Assembly: GCA_029239635.1 (NCBI GenBank)
Contig: JARBUN010000002.1
Location: 1-44,817 of the forward strand
DNA length: 44,817 nt
Source of the DNA: Microbacterium sp.
Lineage (GTDB): Bacteria > Actinomycetota > Actinomycetes > Actinomycetales > Microbacteriaceae
Direction: 5' to 3'
Part shown: piece after piece, positions 17,494-26,806 of the stretch
Layout of the letters: each line of letters opens with the position of its first letter
Numbering within the stretch: position 1 is the first letter of the stretch
Position numbers and translations under genes: made by a program
Notes under the pieces: model-generated
Database searches by the model: none
What the model saw: only the letters and a program-made list of their open reading frames with translations
Told to the model about the DNA's origin: nothing

Positions 17494-18689
17494 AGCGATG
17501 GCTCGAAGAGATCGAGGCGCGCGGGTGGAACGATGTCGACAAGATTGTCTGCACTCGATGCGTCACGGACTATGCCCTCGTGGACGGTATTCGAGCCGAC
17601 GACTGCTCTGCCGTCTGCGACTACTGTGGCTCGCGTCCCACCCCTTCCGATGCGAGCGCGCCCGTCTCAGTCATCCTCGATCTGATCGTCGACGGCTTTC
17701 GGACCGAATATGAAGACCCCGTGGAACAGGTCGTCTGGTCGTCCGCCGACGGCGGCTTCCAGATGGCACTCGATGACACCTACGATCTCCTCGAAGCGCA
17801 CGAGGTCACCGAAGTCGGGGAGCTCATTAGTGACCTCGCCACCGCGATTGGACAATCCGAGTGGGTCCAGCGCGACCCCTACGCCGTCGCTCCAGCAGAC
17901 GCTCTTCGATACGGGTGGTCAGAGTTCCGTGACCACGTAAAGCATCGGCGGCGATACTCGTTTCTACTTCAGGGCCCCTCCGCGAGCCAGGGCGCTGGCG
18001 AGATCACGATCAACGACGTGCCGGCTGCCGTGCTCAACGCGGTGAGCGAGGCCGGTCAAGTGCGGACCCTACCCGCCGGGACGAGATGGTGGAGACTGCG
18101 ACCGCACGACGCGAACGAATCCTATGAGACAGCTGGAGACCTGGGTACGCCGCCCGACAGCGTTGCCCGCGACAATCGAATGAGCGGCAAGGGAATCGGT
18201 GCGTTCTATGGGGCGTCTACCGCACTGGGCGCCCAGCGCGAGGTCGCAAGCTACGCAGATCCGACGCACGTCGGGACCATCGGTCAGTTCGAGTTGCTTC
18301 GCGACATTACTGTTGTCGACCTGACCAACGCTCCTTGCGTTCCGTCGCTGTTCGACGTTGAGGACCGGCACCGTCGACCGGCGATACGGTTCATGCACGA
18401 CTTCATTGAAGATGTTCGACGCGTCGCAGACCCGACTGACCGCCTCGACCTCGACTACATCCCGACGCAGATCATCTCCGAGTTCTTCCGGTACGAACTC
18501 GACGATCCGGCCGGACCAGTGCTCGGCGTCCTCTGGCGCTCATCAAAAGACGCTGACGTCACCTGCTGCGTCATCTTCGCTTCAAACTCCGAGATGGCTG
18601 GCCTCTCCACGGCACAGCGCTCCCACCTCCTCGGCCTGGATCCTGACTCCGTCCGCGTAGTCAGCGCTCCTCTCACAGCGGGCTTGTAG
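17490..18689 (+). CDS. HEPN/RES N-terminal domain + RES domain protein
   Basis: 399 residues from ATG 17490; GTG 17481 is the alternative. The N-terminal zinc-ribbon part (VCTRCVTDYALVDG, then CSAVCDYCG) and the helical region after it match the HEPN/RES N-terminal domain. The C-terminal half is a RES domain: TLPAGTRWWRLRP, then GKGIGAFYGASTALGAQREV, then ITVVDLTN. RES toxins degrade NAD+. In ordinary modules a Xre antitoxin sits beside them; none is adjacent here, so the fused N-terminal domain may supply control. The next gene is a small zinc-ribbon-like protein with its own promoter. Confidence 0.78.
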   Translation: MKRWLEEIEARGWNDVDKIVCTRCVTDYALVDGIRADDCSAVCDYCGSRPTPSDASAPVSVILDLIVDGFRTEYEDPVEQVVWSSADGGFQMALDDTYDLLEAHEVTEVGELISDLATAIGQSEWVQRDPYAVAPADALRYGWSEFRDHVKHRRRYSFLLQGPSASQGAGEITINDVPAAVLNAVSEAGQVRTLPAGTRWWRLRPHDANESYETAGDLGTPPDSVARDNRMSGKGIGAFYGASTALGAQREVASYADPTHVGTIGQFELLRDITVVDLTNAPCVPSLFDVEDRHRRPAIRFMHDFIEDVRRVADPTDRLDLDYIPTQIISEFFRYELDDPAGPVLGVLWRSSKDADVTCCVIFASNSEMAGLSTAQRSHLLGLDPDSVRVVSAPLTAGL

Positions 18690-18725
18690 AAGCCGCCCAA
18701 GACAGGACGTGCGTAGAGTCGATCA

Positions 18726-18929
18726 ATGGATTACGAACGAGTCGTCGGCCCCGATGGCATCGAGATCCGCATCCCGAAGGGTGTGGGGTATCGGACGTGC
18801 GCCGAGTGCGGGGGCGATTGCGTACCTGACCCCAGCCTCACCGGCGAAGGCGACGGAGTCCGGATCGCATTCGTATGCCCTGCCCACAGCGTCCAGTCGC
18901 TCGTCGACCCGTTTCAGGATCTTCGTTGA
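18726..18929 (+). CDS. Small CxxC protein, 67 aa
   Basis: TAGAGT (18714-18719) lies 6 bp before ATG 18726, a clear leaderless arrangement. The protein has CAECGGDC and a later CPAH, enough for one zinc site. It follows the RES gene by 36 bp on the same strand. A partner or inhibitor role is possible but not shown. Confidence 0.5.
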   Translation: MDYERVVGPDGIEIRIPKGVGYRTCAECGGDCVPDPSLTGEGDGVRIAFVCPAHSVQSLVDPFQDLR

Positions 18930-19087
18930 CCTCCGCAGACGACGAGATCCAGAGCATGCTCAACGCATGTGCCGGGAGCTCGGCAGCGACGTGCCGTCAC
19001 GCTCGTATCGCGCGGCCCCGCTACCGGTTCTTCCGGATGCCTCGTCGCAGGAATCGGATGGAAGCCGGTCGCTCAAGGATCCACCTT

Positions 19088-19861
19088 CTACTCGAGAGCC
19101 GCCTGCCGTGCGCCGATGTCCCGCCGCATGAAGACGACGATCGCGGCGACAGTCACTGCGGCGCACCAGGCGGCGAGGGTGATTCCGGCTGCGAGCACGG
19201 TGATGTCGGGCGGATTTAGCCAGTCAGAGGTCTGGTTCTCCCGGTCTATGAACATGAGGACGCCGGCGTTCGTCGGGAGGTACTGGAAGATCGGGAGTGC
19301 CATCATGAGCGGGGTGCCGCCGAAGGCGAGGACGATCATCATCACCAGTGCGACGGTCTGCGATCGGATGATGAATGCGATGCCGGTGCTGAGGATACCG
19401 AGCCCGGTCCACGAGCAGACGGCGAGGGCGAGGCTGGTGAGCAGCGTGCTCGCAGTACCGGTCGCGTAGACGGAGTGGACGCCGAGCGGGGCCTGCACGA
19501 CCGTCGCGATGTACGCGGCGAAGAGCAGACCCAGCAGAGTGGTGACCATGGCCGACAGAACGAGCTTCGCCCCGAGGATCCGACCGCGACGAGGCGTGGC
19601 GAGGACGGTGGTGGTGAGTTGGCCGCCTGGGTACTCGGAGGAGGTGATGAGCACACCCACGATGGCGGCGAAGAAGGAGAGGTTCGCCATCGCGTAGACG
19701 CCGGCGGTCTCCGGGGTGCTCAGGCCGAGCTTCTCGACCGGCTTGGCTTCGACCAGGCAGTAGGCGAGGGTCAGCAGAGCGCTGGCGAGGATGATCAGAA
19801 GCAGCGCTCGGTGCGTTCGAATCTTGACGATCTCGCCGCGAAGGACGTCGATGAACGTCAT
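19088..19861 (-). CDS. ABC transporter permease (bacteriocin/antibiotic type)
   Basis: 257 residues with six hydrophobic segments. The opening FIDVLRGEIVKIRTHRALLL is typical of permeases of ABC-2 type found with lantibiotic-protection ATPases. It lacks a nucleotide-binding domain and must work with the ATPase just upstream, whose stop overlaps its start (ATGA at 19858-19861). Probable role: removal of a peptide antibiotic from the membrane. Confidence 0.8.
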   Translation of the reverse strand: MTFIDVLRGEIVKIRTHRALLLIILASALLTLAYCLVEAKPVEKLGLSTPETAGVYAMANLSFFAAIVGVLITSSEYPGGQLTTTVLATPRRGRILGAKLVLSAMVTTLLGLLFAAYIATVVQAPLGVHSVYATGTASTLLTSLALAVCSWTGLGILSTGIAFIIRSQTVALVMMIVLAFGGTPLMMALPIFQYLPTNAGVLMFIDRENQTSDWLNPPDITVLAAGITLAAWCAAVTVAAIVVFMRRDIGARQAALE

Positions 19862-20592
19862 CGCGCATCTCCCGTTTTCGCGCTCTGCTGTCGGGAAAGT
19901 TCGAGGCGCTCGAAGAATGCCTTCTCGAGCGTGCCGTGGGCCCGCGCGAGCTCGCTCACGTCGCCTTCGCCGATCACGCGGCTGCGGTCCATGAGCACGA
20001 CCCGGTCGGCGATCATCTCGGTCTCACCCATGAGATGCGAGCTGAGCAGCACCGTCTTCCCGTCTCGGGCGAGCCCGGTGAGGAGCCCGCGCAGCCACTG
20101 GATGCCGATGGGGTCGAGACCATTCGCCGGCTCGTCGAAGATGACGACCTGCGGGTCGCCGAGCAGCGCCGAGGCGATCCCGAGCCGCTGCTGCATGCCC
20201 AGGGAGTACTCCTTCACTCGGCGCTTCCAATCCCGCGGCTGCAGGTCGACGAGTTCGAGCACCTCGGTGACGCGCGCGTCGGGGAGCCGGTTGGTGCGGG
20301 CGAGCCAGCGGAGATGGTCGACGGCACGGCGGGAGGGGTGCGCACCGGAGCCCTCGAACTGGGCCCCGACGACGCGCATCGGTGCGGGGTGGTCGCGGTA
20401 CCGCCGTCCGCACACGGCGACGCTTCCGGCGTCGGCCCGGTCGAGGTCGCAGATGATGCGCATCACGGATGACTTGCCGGCCCCGTTCGGGCCGAGCAAG
20501 CCGGTGACGACGCCGGCTTCGGCGGTGAAGCTCACCTCGTTCGCCGAGGTGATCGCGCCGTGGGTCTTGGTCACGTTCGTGACTTCGATCAT
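19858..20592 (-). CDS. ABC transporter ATP-binding protein
   Basis: 244 residues. Walker A GPNGAGKS at 34-41, the signature YSLGMQQRLG and Walker B VVIFDEPANGLDP are intact, followed by the H-loop SSHLMGE. It is the length of BcrA/LanF-type ATPases. It sits between the two permease genes on the minus strand, 45 bp after the first permease. A TCS gene pair starts divergently next to this operon, the usual arrangement for peptide-antibiotic sensing and resistance. Confidence 0.9.
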   Translation of the reverse strand: MIEVTNVTKTHGAITSANEVSFTAEAGVVTGLLGPNGAGKSSVMRIICDLDRADAGSVAVCGRRYRDHPAPMRVVGAQFEGSGAHPSRRAVDHLRWLARTNRLPDARVTEVLELVDLQPRDWKRRVKEYSLGMQQRLGIASALLGDPQVVIFDEPANGLDPIGIQWLRGLLTGLARDGKTVLLSSHLMGETEMIADRVVLMDRSRVIGEGDVSELARAHGTLEKAFFERLELSRQQSAKTGDAR

Positions 20593-20637
20593 GAGTGGTT
20601 CCTTTCGCTGTGAATGAGGAGGACCATTTCGATCCGG

Positions 20638-21399
20638 CTATCGGACGTCACGCCGCGCGAACAGAACGGCACCGAGGATGACCACGGCGAGGACCTGCAC
20701 CGTTGCGGCGATCAGCGTCCCCGACGGAGGCAGGACTCCGCCCTGGAGGTAGGCGTACTTGAAGGCCTGATCGAGTGCGCCCGAGAGCGCGGGGATCTGC
20801 GCTGTCAGCAAGTCGGACAGGCCGATCGTCCAGACGAGGATCGGCACGACCGTGAACGTGATGCTGCGCGTCGCCGCGACCAGCGACGCGGTGACGACCG
20901 CGATCACCACCCAGTAGCCGATCAGCCACGCGTAGAGGGCGAGGGAGATCGTTCCGGTCGAGTCCCCTCCCGCGACGGCCAGAGGAATGAGCGCCGCGAG
21001 GACGCACACGATTCCGGCGATGAAAGAGACGAGCACTGCAGTCACGAGCTTGACCGTGAAGAGCGTGCCACGGCGGGCTGTGGCGAGGAACGCGGTCTGG
21101 CGCGGTCCGATCGGGAGGTCCTGGCCGACGATCCATGCGCCCAGCAGGATCGGGATGACCTGCGCGTAGTGCAGCAGGATGAGCATGACGTCCGCGGTCG
21201 TCATCCCTCCCAGTTCGTCGCCGCGTCCTTGCGCGAGGAACTGACCCGCCTGGGTCAACACGAACACCGCCGCAGCGAGCAGGGCGACCACGCCGAGCAG
21301 GAGGGTGCGGCCGACCGGCGAAAACGACCGCGCCTTGTGCATCTCGGCGGAGAAGGCACCCGTCGCACGAGCGATGGTGGAGGAGGTAACGGTGGACAT
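20638..21399 (-). CDS. ABC transporter permease, first gene of the operon
   Basis: 253 residues with six hydrophobic segments and the QDLPIGPRQTAFLATARRGT loop seen in this permease class. It probably forms a heterodimer with the permease at 19088. Start ATG 21399 faces the histidine kinase start across 130 bp that contain an imperfect palindrome suited to a LuxR-type regulator. Confidence 0.8.
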   Translation of the reverse strand: MSTVTSSTIARATGAFSAEMHKARSFSPVGRTLLLGVVALLAAAVFVLTQAGQFLAQGRGDELGGMTTADVMLILLHYAQVIPILLGAWIVGQDLPIGPRQTAFLATARRGTLFTVKLVTAVLVSFIAGIVCVLAALIPLAVAGGDSTGTISLALYAWLIGYWVVIAVVTASLVAATRSITFTVVPILVWTIGLSDLLTAQIPALSGALDQAFKYAYLQGGVLPPSGTLIAATVQVLAVVILGAVLFARRDVR

Positions 21400-21477
21400 G
21401 CCCTCAACTCCACAGGAAGCCCCGAGAGCGCAGGATCACCGCCAGCGGTGAGATTCTCAAGACCAGAACCGGGTGCT

Positions 21478-21495
21478 CTCACCCCTGGGTGTGAG
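21478..21495. promoter_or_regulatory. Candidate response-regulator operator
   Basis: CTCACCCCTGGGTGTGAG is an imperfect palindrome in the divergent region between the permease operon and the kinase gene. The kinase has TAGTCT (21517-21522) 7 bp before its ATG. A site here could control both directions. Confidence 0.35.
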
Positions 21496-21529
21496 GTGCG
21501 GCTCGCCTGCGCTTCGTAGTCTTGAGGTC

Positions 21530-22420
21530 ATGGAGACGACCTTGCGGCCCACGTGGGAGCGATCGCGAGCCTGGGTCATCGTCGTCTGCCTCGCCGCCGT
21601 GCCGGTCCTTGCCGCTCTGACGCTCGACTCGGGCAGCACCGGGCTCCTCGTCGCCGCGATCGGCTCCGGCCTGGTCCTCGTCTGCGGGGCCCTCGTCTGG
21701 GCTCTCCACCGCGTCCGACGGCAGCGCCGCGACTTCGAAGAACGCCTCGCCTCCTGGGCCGCGGACCGCGCGGTCGCACAGGAACGACTGCGGATCGCCC
21801 GCGACCTCCACGACCTCAGCTCCCACGGCCTCGGCGTCATCACCGTCCTGGCGACCGCCACGAGCTTCCTCGACGGCCCCGACGCCGATGCCCGACGTCA
21901 GCGCGCGATGCTCGACATCGAGCGCGTCGGTCGGTCGACCACGGCGGAGCTGCGCCGAATGCTGACCTTGTTGCGCACTCCCGCCGACGACCCCGCCCCG
22001 CTGCAGCCCGCCGACACGCTCGCGGCCCTGCCCGGCATCATCGATACCGCCGAGCGGGCAGGGCTGATCATCCAGACCACGATCGAAGGTCTCGATAGCG
22101 TCGATGGCACCACCGACGACGACCTGTCCCCCAGCGTGCAGTTGACCATCTGCGCCGTCATGCGCGAAGCACTGACCAACGTCGTTCGGCACGCCGGCCC
22201 CACCACCGTCCGCCTCGCGATCACCCACACACGTGGAGTCGTGCACGTGACGGTCGACGATGACGGGAAGCAACCCGGGTGGCAGCCCGAACCCGGAGCA
22301 GGGCACGGCCTCACCGGACTCCGCGAGCGCGTCGGGACCTATGGCGGCACCCTCGCCGCGTCTCCGTCCAGCCACGGGTTTCGACTGCGAGCCACCATCC
22401 CGACCGGGGCCAGCACGTGA
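21530..22420 (+). CDS. Sensor histidine kinase (HisKA_3 type)
   Basis: 296 residues. Two membrane segments (about 14-32 and 38-59) form a very small sensor. The phospho-acceptor is H94 in RIARDLHDLSSHGL, and the ATPase domain has MREALTNVVRHA and GHGLTGLRERV. This is the NarL/DesK-type kinase class. With almost no extracellular part it probably senses through the membrane or through the neighbouring transporter. Its stop overlaps the GTG of the response regulator (GTGA). Confidence 0.88.
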   Translation: METTLRPTWERSRAWVIVVCLAAVPVLAALTLDSGSTGLLVAAIGSGLVLVCGALVWALHRVRRQRRDFEERLASWAADRAVAQERLRIARDLHDLSSHGLGVITVLATATSFLDGPDADARRQRAMLDIERVGRSTTAELRRMLTLLRTPADDPAPLQPADTLAALPGIIDTAERAGLIIQTTIEGLDSVDGTTDDDLSPSVQLTICAVMREALTNVVRHAGPTTVRLAITHTRGVVHVTVDDDGKQPGWQPEPGAGHGLTGLRERVGTYGGTLAASPSSHGFRLRATIPTGAST

Positions 22421-23103
22421 GCGAACGACCAATCAGCGTGTTGCTTGCCGACGACGACCCGCTCATGCGACAGAGCCTGCGCATCGTGATTGACAGCCAG
22501 CTCGACCTCCAGGTCGTCGGCGAAGCCATGAACGGCGTCGAGACCATTCGGGCCGCACGAGAGTTCGCGCCCGACGTGATCCTGATGGACATCCGTATGC
22601 CCGGATCCGACGGCATCCACGCGACCCAGGCCATCACCGCCGATCCTGCGCTGAACGCTACTCGGGTGCTCGTGCTGAGCATGTACGAACTCGACGAGTA
22701 CGTCTACGGTGCGCTCAGAGCCGGAGCGAGCGGCTTCCTCCTGAAGGACGCGCACCCCGCCGCGCTGCTCGAGGCAATCCGCCGCGTCCACGGAGGCGAG
22801 TCGCTATTCTCACCCTCGATCCTCAACAAACTCGTCGCGACGTACGTCACGGAGTCCAGCTTTGCTCGCAACGGCACGGCGACGCCCAGGCTCTCAACGC
22901 TCACCCCGCGGGAGACCGAGATCCTCGCACTCATCGCGGACGGGCTGTCCAACGACGAGATCACGGCCGAACTGCACATCTCGGCGAACACCCTAAAAAC
23001 GCATATCGGCAACCTGCTCGCGAAACTCCACGCCCGCGACCGGGTCCAGCTCGTCATCACCGCTTACGAACACGGGCTCGCCAACGTACGCAACCGTTCC
23101 TGA
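22417..23103 (+). CDS. Response regulator, NarL/LuxR family
   Basis: 228 residues from GTG 22417. The receiver domain has the acidic pocket ADDD at 11-14 and phospho-acceptor D58 in ILMDIRMPG. The C-terminal LuxR helix-turn-helix reads LTPRETEILALIADGLSNDE then HISANTLKTHIGNLLAKL. It should be phosphorylated by the kinase to which it is coupled, and likely activates the divergent ABC operon. Confidence 0.92.
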   Translation: MSERPISVLLADDDPLMRQSLRIVIDSQLDLQVVGEAMNGVETIRAAREFAPDVILMDIRMPGSDGIHATQAITADPALNATRVLVLSMYELDEYVYGALRAGASGFLLKDAHPAALLEAIRRVHGGESLFSPSILNKLVATYVTESSFARNGTATPRLSTLTPRETEILALIADGLSNDEITAELHISANTLKTHIGNLLAKLHARDRVQLVITAYEHGLANVRNRS

Positions 23104-23282
23104 CGCCGCACATCCTCGGTGTGGGGAGCAGCAGGATCCTTCCCCTAGCTGAGCTTCGGCCCACCAACACGGACAGCGAGTCCCGGGAGATCGTCGCGTT
23201 GGCGAATCTGGCTGTCCGAATCGCATTCACCTTGCGCCGATAAGGTCGATGCGGGGGTTCGAACGCGACCAGACCTCGCCCA

Positions 23283-24470
23283 TTAGCGTCGTCCGAGCCT
23301 CCACTCGCAAGGCCCGACATGACAGCCCAACGAGGCGAGGATCGGGTCGAGCGGTTGGCCGCAGACTCGACACGACACCCGAACCTGCTCCGGCGCACGC
23401 GAAGGTTCGGTTAGAGCGACCTCCTCCGTCTGAGTCGATGGTTGAGCCGGCGGTGCAGGACGCCCGCGCAGTGGATCGCGTCCGGCGAGTTCCTCTCGTT
23501 GTCGTCGAAGCTCCGCGATCCGTTCGCTGCGAGCCTCCCGCTCCACCTGTCGTGCTTGCTCCGCGACGAGGCGTTCAGCCCGCTGACGCTCTCGCTCAGC
23601 TGCAGCCCGAGCGAACGCTTCACGACGCCGATCCGCCTGCTCTGCTTCGCGGGCGAGTTCCGCCTTTCGTCGACGCGACACCGCAGCGAGCCGACGAATC
23701 AGTTCCGACGTGACACCGTCGTCGCACATCTCGGCGCCAAAGATCGGGCCGACTGCTAGGTCGAACTCCCGCCCGGTCGCGAGGCAAGGTTCGTCGCTCC
23801 ATGGACTTGTTGCCACGCCGATCTGTGCCGTCTCCGGGTTCAGGAAGGTGACGCGCATGCCTGATTGGCGTAGCTCCTCCTGGGTGTCGTCGAGGCGGTA
23901 CGGGCCGATGGCGTAGCTGGAGCGGCTCTTGTGCACTCGGGTGTGGCCCCACAGCCAGATGTCGATGATGCCCTGGGCGACGTATCGCTCGTGCCGCTCG
24001 CGCCAGGCATTCACTGACAACGGCGCGTACTGGACCTCGAAGGCTGCCCTACGCCCCGACGGATGGGTGAGCAACACGTCGGCGACGTTCGAGCGCTGCG
24101 TGTCCGTCGCCTCCTCAACGGCGACTGATTCCGCTCCGTAGAGGTGGCGCAGCCATGCTGCGACGACTGCCTTGCCCTGCCGGTGATTTATCGACTCCGG
24201 CGCGTGCTTCCCGCCGCCGCGGAAGTGCACGAAACCGTCGCGGCGCCTCGCACGGGACGCCGTTGTCAGGTCCGGCGACGGACAATCCTCGAACATGCAG
24301 CGAAGCTCCTGCTTCGCCCAGTTCCGAACCTCTCGTGCGCGGCCGTCGTCGAGCACATACAGCTCCCCCGCGCGATCAGGATCGCGGTAGGCGGCCGCGA
24401 TGAGGCGCGTCTCTCCGTCGCCCAGGAAGGATGAGATGTCCTCAGCCCTGTGCAGCGCAACCGACCCCAT
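23283..24470 (-). CDS. CoiA-like nuclease
   Basis: 395 residues from ATG 24470, preceded by TTGGGT at 7 bp; the open frame continues upstream to 24596 without support. The central region (SINHRQGKAVVAAWL, then RSNVADVLLTHPSGRRAAFE, then VQYAPLSVNAWRERHERYVA, then GIIDIWLWGH) matches competence protein CoiA, with the D...E-x-Q nuclease core. A long arginine-rich coiled coil follows, and a zinc ribbon (CRVCGQ, then CHVGPC) ends the protein. CoiA-like proteins on mobile elements are better seen as accessory nucleases than as natural-transformation factors. Confidence 0.72.
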   Translation of the reverse strand: MGSVALHRAEDISSFLGDGETRLIAAAYRDPDRAGELYVLDDGRAREVRNWAKQELRCMFEDCPSPDLTTASRARRRDGFVHFRGGGKHAPESINHRQGKAVVAAWLRHLYGAESVAVEEATDTQRSNVADVLLTHPSGRRAAFEVQYAPLSVNAWRERHERYVAQGIIDIWLWGHTRVHKSRSSYAIGPYRLDDTQEELRQSGMRVTFLNPETAQIGVATSPWSDEPCLATGREFDLAVGPIFGAEMCDDGVTSELIRRLAAVSRRRKAELAREAEQADRRREAFARAAAERERQRAERLVAEQARQVEREARSERIAELRRQREELAGRDPLRGRPAPPAQPSTQTEEVALTEPSRAPEQVRVSCRVCGQPLDPILASLGCHVGPCEWRLGRR

Positions 24471-24607
24471 CGTCCTCACCCAAGATCCAACGCCCGGTGC
24501 GCGCACAGCGGGCGGTACGCCAGTCTTCGGCCGAGTGTTGCAGGAACGTCCGACATCAGTGCCAGATGATCTCGACGGCGCCAGCGCCTGTCGCAAGACT
24601 AGTGGTC

Positions 24608-25960
24608 GTGTATAAGCCGCTCACCGAAGGCCAGCTCGCCGTTCTCCGATGGGTGGCAGCGGGGCGACCGAAAGGCGTGTACGACGAGGGTTTCGAGCAT
24701 CGCATCACCGCCCGGGCGCTTGAGCGTCGAGGGCTCGTCAAGGTGCGCGGGAGCGGCCACTCATGGACAGCTGCCCTCGCCTTCGGCGGCCGCTATTACC
24801 TGGATCACGGTCGCTACGAACCCAGCGAGGAACCCGAGTTGGCATCCTCCGCGCCGCCTCGACGAAGCCTCGCGCGCAAGAAGCCACCCGCCCCCGCGCT
24901 CGTCGAGATAAATGACCTCGTGGGTCTGCTTCGAGCCGCCGGCGGCGTCCTGCGTCTCGACAACCCAACCGATGTCGACCGGGTGAGCTATCGGCAAGCG
25001 GTCGAGGAGGCGCGAGCGGCGGGCGACCTCTCGTTCAACGACCGACTGAAAATCACTGGAACCAAGAGCGGGCCGCTCGTCGTCGAACTCCTCCAGACCA
25101 CCGACGCCGCCGAGCCGTCGATCGCCGTCCCAAGCGAGCCCGATCCGCAGAATGAAGCCGTTCGTGCAGCCAAGACCAGGCTGAACAACGTCAGCGATGC
25201 CACGCGACCGAGGGCGCTGACACTGATTCAGGCGATCGCCGAGGAATGCGCCGCACGCGGATGGTCGATGGCATTCGACGACGAGCCCGGTTTCGCGATC
25301 ATGATCGGCGAAGACACCTTTCGCTGTTTCCTGATTGAGGAACAGGAGAAGCGCGATGTGTTTCCGGAGGCGGCCATCGCAGAGCGCAAGTACGAGTGGC
25401 AGCGGGTAAGCCCGACGCGCATGGATGTATATTCCAAACGCCTGCGCCTCGACATCGGCCAGGGCTACCACACGCGATGGTGGGCCGATCGGAAACGATG
25501 GACCCTGGTCTCGAAGCTGCCCGACTTCTTCGGCGCACTCGACGAGATGAGCAGTGCAGAGCGCGAACGGCGTGCCCGACTGGCGCAGGCGCACCGCGAG
25601 AACCTAGCCCACTGGGAACAAGCTGTTCCTCGTGCTCGCGAACGACATCTTCGCTCCCTCAACGCCGAGCGCGCCCAGATGCAGCTAGCGGCGTGGAAGC
25701 AGGCGAACGAACTGCGCGCCTACGCCGACGCCGTCGCCTCCTGCGTCAGCGACGCCAGTGGCGAGGAGGCAGACGTCGAGGCGGCCGAGTGGGCGGTCTG
25801 GCTCCGCGCCGAAGCCGATCGCATCGACCCGCTGACGGACGATGATCAGCTACGCGTGGAGTCCCCCGCCGAGGTCAGCACCGCAGAGCTCGACAAGTAC
25901 ATGCCGAAAGGCTGGACCTCGCGTCGGCCGCCGCATCCTCCGACGCGGCTACCGTCGTGA
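24608..25960 (+). CDS. Unknown protein with winged-helix start and coiled coil
   Basis: 450 residues from GTG 24608 (GTG 24602 is possible). The N-terminus resembles a winged helix (TEGQLAVLRWVAAGRPKGVY, then ARALERRGLVKVRG). The middle has FDDEPGFAIMIGEDTFRCFL and the DVYSKRLRLDIGQGYHTRWW segment. The region about residues 315-380 is a charged coiled coil. No family name is known to me; similar proteins seem typical of actinobacterial integrated elements. The last 12 bp overlap the convergent gene at 25949. Confidence 0.62.
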   Translation: MYKPLTEGQLAVLRWVAAGRPKGVYDEGFEHRITARALERRGLVKVRGSGHSWTAALAFGGRYYLDHGRYEPSEEPELASSAPPRRSLARKKPPAPALVEINDLVGLLRAAGGVLRLDNPTDVDRVSYRQAVEEARAAGDLSFNDRLKITGTKSGPLVVELLQTTDAAEPSIAVPSEPDPQNEAVRAAKTRLNNVSDATRPRALTLIQAIAEECAARGWSMAFDDEPGFAIMIGEDTFRCFLIEEQEKRDVFPEAAIAERKYEWQRVSPTRMDVYSKRLRLDIGQGYHTRWWADRKRWTLVSKLPDFFGALDEMSSAERERRARLAQAHRENLAHWEQAVPRARERHLRSLNAERAQMQLAAWKQANELRAYADAVASCVSDASGEEADVEAAEWAVWLRAEADRIDPLTDDDQLRVESPAEVSTAELDKYMPKGWTSRRPPHPPTRLPS

Positions 25961-26806
25961 TTCGCGGGCCTCGTTCAGCGGAACGCCGAACCGGCGCTCG
26001 AGGCTCACCGCTTGCTCCTTGAGGCCCGCCTCCCGGAGCGTTCGGATCGCCTCGGACAGGAGCACATCCACGCGGACGACCTCCTCCCGGAGCGCCATGA
26101 GCTCATCGTGACGGTCGATCGCGTCCTGTCCGCACCATCGACGGAGCAGCTCGCGGGTCGGCTTCCCATACGGCTGCTCGGCATCCCACTTTGCCGCCTG
26201 CTCAGGCTCGATGTAGAAGGAACGGCCGCCGCGGCCACTGCTCGTGATCCTCTCGCCATGCATCGCCTCCTGGCGTGCCTTCGCCTCCTCCTCTTCGACC
26301 TCGCACAGGATCGACTCGGGAAACAGCTCGCAGGCACGACGCACAATCTGTTCGGTCGTCGCCCACGGCACCAACAGCGCACCGTCCTCTTCGAACGCGG
26401 CCGGCTCGGCTCGCAGATCGGCTTCATCGAGTAGGAGGCGCCGCGCGAGGCCCTGGAGGTCGACGATGCTGGTGACTCCGGGGTAGCGATACACGGGCGC
26501 GGCCAACGACTCATCGATCAGCGTGCGCATCACCTGATCGACGGCGTACTCCTCAGGCGCGTCGCGTAGCCCCGGGTGGGTGTCGACTGCGTCCCACCGG
26601 GCTTCGCGGGCCATGAACTCCCCGACCTCGCTCCACGGCACCTTCAAGCGTGCGGGCGGCACCCAGTCCTCACGGCCCTCCGCGTCGTCGCCGACGAAGA
26701 GAACTAGCACTCGTGCCGGCTTCTGCGTACCGACGCGTTTCACTTCGACTTCGACCAGCGGGTCAATGCTGCGTGCCCGATATGCCCAGTGCTCCCCTGA
26801 TTCCAT
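25949..26806 (-). CDS. Unknown protein typical of actinobacterial elements
   Basis: 285 residues. GATGAT lies 6 bp before ATG 26806. The start (HWAYRARSIDPLVEVEVKRV, then EGREDWVPPARLKVPW) is a small beta-rich module recurrent, from memory, in actinobacterial mobile elements. The rest is helical, ending in a coiled-coil-like segment (DELMALREEVVRVDVLLSEA). Function is unknown. It faces the preceding gene tail to tail with a 12-bp overlap, suggesting that the two travel together. Confidence 0.62.
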   Translation of the reverse strand: MESGEHWAYRARSIDPLVEVEVKRVGTQKPARVLVLFVGDDAEGREDWVPPARLKVPWSEVGEFMAREARWDAVDTHPGLRDAPEEYAVDQVMRTLIDESLAAPVYRYPGVTSIVDLQGLARRLLLDEADLRAEPAAFEEDGALLVPWATTEQIVRRACELFPESILCEVEEEEAKARQEAMHGERITSSGRGGRSFYIEPEQAAKWDAEQPYGKPTRELLRRWCGQDAIDRHDELMALREEVVRVDVLLSEAIRTLREAGLKEQAVSLERRFGVPLNEARESRR

